From: Longilinea arvoryzae
GTDB lineage: Bacteria > Chloroflexota > Anaerolineae > Anaerolineales > Anaerolineaceae
Assembly (NCBI RefSeq): GCF_001050235.1
Contig: NZ_DF967972.1
Location: forward strand, 2,679,901 to 2,743,900
Reading direction: 5' to 3'
Length of the DNA: 64,000 nucleotides
The translations under genes were made by a program, and so were the position numbers. Position 1 is the stretch's first letter. Each line of letters begins with the position of its first letter. The notes under the pieces were generated by a model. It worked only from the letters and a program-made list of their open reading frames with translations, was not told where the DNA came from and searched no databases. This document shows, one piece after another, positions 62,532 to 64,000 of this stretch.

Positions 62532-63329
62532 ATGACTGAAGAACGGTTGCAGAAGATTTTAGCGCGAGCAGGTTTTGGCTCCCGCCGGTCCTGTGAGGAA
62601 TTGATTTCCGCAGGGCGGGTGCGTGTAAATGATATCGTTGCTATTTTGGGAACCAAGGCCGATCCGGAAAAGGATGTCATCACCGTCGACCGGCAGGCGA
62701 TTCCCAAAATGGAACGCCAGATTTACATTGCCTTGAATAAACCACGCGGCGTGTTATCGGATGTGGATCCAAAAGACCCGCGTCCAACGGTCTTGGATCT
62801 GGTCGGCGTACCGGCCCATCTCTTCGCGGTCGGCAGGCTCGACCTTGACAGCGAGGGCCTGATCCTTCTGACAAACGATGGTGAACTGGCCAACCGGTTG
62901 ACCCACCCGCGTTATGGGCATGAGAAGGAATATCGCGTTCAGGTGGTGGGAAAACCGGACGCCGAACAACTGGCTGCCCTGCGCCGGGGAATCGTGCTTG
63001 AAGATGGTTACCGGACAGCGCCGGCTCAGGTGGCGGTGGAAGGTGAAGCCGGTAAAGGCACGTGGCTGCGCATTGTGCTGCACGAAGGGCGAAAACGTCA
63101 GATTCGTGAGATGGGATCACGGATCGGGCTGCCGGTTTCGCGAATCATTCGTATTCGCATCGGGACGCTTTTACTTGGCAGCCTGAAACCCAATGAATGG
63201 CGTTATCTGACCCTCAAGGAAATCGAGAGCTTGAAGAAGACTCAATCCGCGCCATTTCGCAGGCCTGCGCATTTTCGGACGGCCGGTCGAAAAATAAAAC
63301 CCAAAAGTGGACCGTCTGAAAAGAAATAA
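62532..63329 (+). CDS. rluB: Pseudouridine synthase, RluB/RsuA group
   Basis: Isomerises a uridine in rRNA (23S U2605 for RluB in E. coli). The 265-residue protein has an S4 RNA-binding domain (1-60: LQKILARAGFGSRRSCEELI) and the catalytic domain with the nucleophile in GRLDLDSEGLILLTNDG near 100 and HEGRKRQIREM near 183. A basic C-terminal tail (about 240-265) is extra. It is coupled to scpB, which supports RluB over RsuA or RluE/F. Confidence 0.9.
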   Translation: MTEERLQKILARAGFGSRRSCEELISAGRVRVNDIVAILGTKADPEKDVITVDRQAIPKMERQIYIALNKPRGVLSDVDPKDPRPTVLDLVGVPAHLFAVGRLDLDSEGLILLTNDGELANRLTHPRYGHEKEYRVQVVGKPDAEQLAALRRGIVLEDGYRTAPAQVAVEGEAGKGTWLRIVLHEGRKRQIREMGSRIGLPVSRIIRIRIGTLLLGSLKPNEWRYLTLKEIESLKKTQSAPFRRPAHFRTAGRKIKPKSGPSEKK

Positions 63330-63348
63330 CATTAGGAATTAATACCCA

Positions 63349-63445
63349 CAACAGGGGTCGGCCGCCTTTCTCTGTGAAAGGATTGTGCCGACCCCTGTTG
63401 TCAGGTGGAGAAGTGTCTGCCCGATACGTCAGTCAGACACCTCTC
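63349..63445. repeat. Composite double-hairpin element, REP-like
   Basis: First hairpin: a 14-base perfect stem (CAACAGGGGTCGGC at 63349-63362, GCCGACCCCTGTTG at 63387-63400) enclosing a second stem CCTTTC/GAAAGG. Second: GAGA-x-GTGTCTG at 63408-63419 with CAGACAC-x-TCTC at 63434-63445, one mismatch. It lies between converging genes; only one copy is in the window. It may act as terminator, but there is no T tract beside the first stem. Confidence 0.6.
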
Positions 63446-63458
63446 TTTACGGTATAAG

Positions 63459-64000
63459 TTATTCGCCGGGGGGGAGAATCTTTTGGATCAGTGTGACCAC
63501 TTCCGGAGACAAGGAGGATTCCTTGGCCTGTTTTCGGAAGAAATCTTTGACTTTTTCGCCTGGCAAAGCGGGTACCGGGGCGTCTTCCACATTCAGAACC
63601 GCGGATTTGTTGAAGAAGACCAGGGCCGCTTTGATCTCCGGAATTTCTGCTTCGGGGAGTTGTTTTTCCAAAAATTTCTTGATTTCACCGGTGTTGTACT
63701 GAACTTCGAGGTCCGGCCGCCCCAGGCTTTCCTGGCCAAAGAGCTTCAGGAAAAAGTTCCCGCCTTTTTGCGTCCAGCGATTCTTCTTTGGATTGTAAGA
63801 GACCGCTCCACCCTGAAAATACGGCATCAGGACCCACACGCCCGCCGGTCCGACCAGTAAATGGTTGACGGGGCTGTTGTAATGGTACAGCGTGTATTTT
63901 TCTTCCAACCCTTTCAGGGATGCGGTCAGGGCTTCATCCGGCCGGGGCGACTTGCCAAATTTATTGGAATAAGTCATGCCAACCTGTGAAAGCAAGAAAC
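63459..64000 (-). CDS. NERD-like domain protein, 5' end outside the window
   Basis: About 180 residues remain, with the reading frame open through the window edge, so the N-terminus is missing. The part seen has YHYNSPVNHLLVGPAGVWVL, a NERD (nuclease-related domain)-type pattern of strands, then charged Lys-rich sequence and a C-terminal helical stretch (VVTLIQKILPPGE). No catalytic residues can be assigned with confidence. NERD proteins are usually membrane-anchored and linked to DNA processing. It converges on the composite hairpin and rluB. Confidence 0.55.
   Translation of the reverse strand, partial: FLLSQVGMTYSNKFGKSPRPDEALTASLKGLEEKYTLYHYNSPVNHLLVGPAGVWVLMPYFQGGAVSYNPKKNRWTQKGGNFFLKLFGQESLGRPDLEVQYNTGEIKKFLEKQLPEAEIPEIKAALVFFNKSAVLNVEDAPVPALPGEKVKDFFRKQAKESSLSPEVVTLIQKILPPGE

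Noticed and set aside
1-64000. CRISPR array, tRNA, rRNA or insertion sequence
   Set aside because: No direct-repeat array, no cloverleaf or rRNA core and no transposase was seen; very short features may be missed by eye.

Overview
The window is a densely coded bacterial chromosome segment with no rRNA, tRNA, CRISPR array or recognisable transposon. Gene content and style (two soluble or anchored Ser/Thr kinases, a J-domain/vWA fusion, an FakA/Asp23/L28 block, a radical SAM/DUF2344 pair, many polytopic GT-C-type glycosyltransferases, UDP-xylose synthase, PPi-type phosphofructokinase) fit Chloroflexota, most likely class Anaerolineae. That placement is inferred from gene content and protein style and was not tested by a tree.

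Layout. 1-11.1 kb: the 5' part of argF (minus), heme A synthase ctaA, a minus-strand run (radical SAM, DUF2344, SpoU methylase, FmdB zinc ribbon, KDSR-like SDR), an SDR lacking the usual Tyr/Lys pair, DUF503, then folC-lon on plus. 11.1-19.9 kb: mostly minus-strand housekeeping (coiled-coil protein, coaD, recG; fakB-fakA-Asp23; rpe and a membrane kinase), with rpmB on plus. 20-24.7 kb: caxA, an SH3 protein and DUF971 on plus; glnA and DUF362 on minus.

24.8-31.5 kb is the most distinctive part. Six genes on one strand encode a kinase fused to a PQQ-type beta-propeller, a PP2C phosphatase, a J-domain/vWA fusion, a zinc-ribbon/FHA phospho-reader, a 79-residue unknown and an orphan OmpR-type regulator. 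Hsp20 follows, behind an inverted repeat that overlaps its putative promoter. The kinase + phosphatase + vWA set recalls the TerY-phosphorylation triads, here with a chaperone-recruiting J domain and a propeller sensor.

31.6-41.5 kb: thioredoxin, murA (Asp in place of the catalytic Cys), an alpha/beta hydrolase, a DUF255 protein, and a two-component system directly upstream of a lipoprotein HtrA whose leader can fold over its Shine-Dalgarno. 41.5-53.1 kb: eight polytopic glycosyltransferase-like proteins, seven of them in one tight plus-strand array. 53.2-64 kb: a DegS-like kinase, a PPi-type phosphofructokinase, NUDIX, rsmD, a UroD-like protein, a ChlI-like AAA+ ATPase, GtrA, UDP-xylose synthase, a G5-domain lipoprotein, scpB, rluB, a composite hairpin element and a partial NERD-like gene cut by the window end.

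Every intergenic gap is below 300 bases. Promoter, terminator and operator calls rest on reading the bases by eye; no folding or motif program was run.
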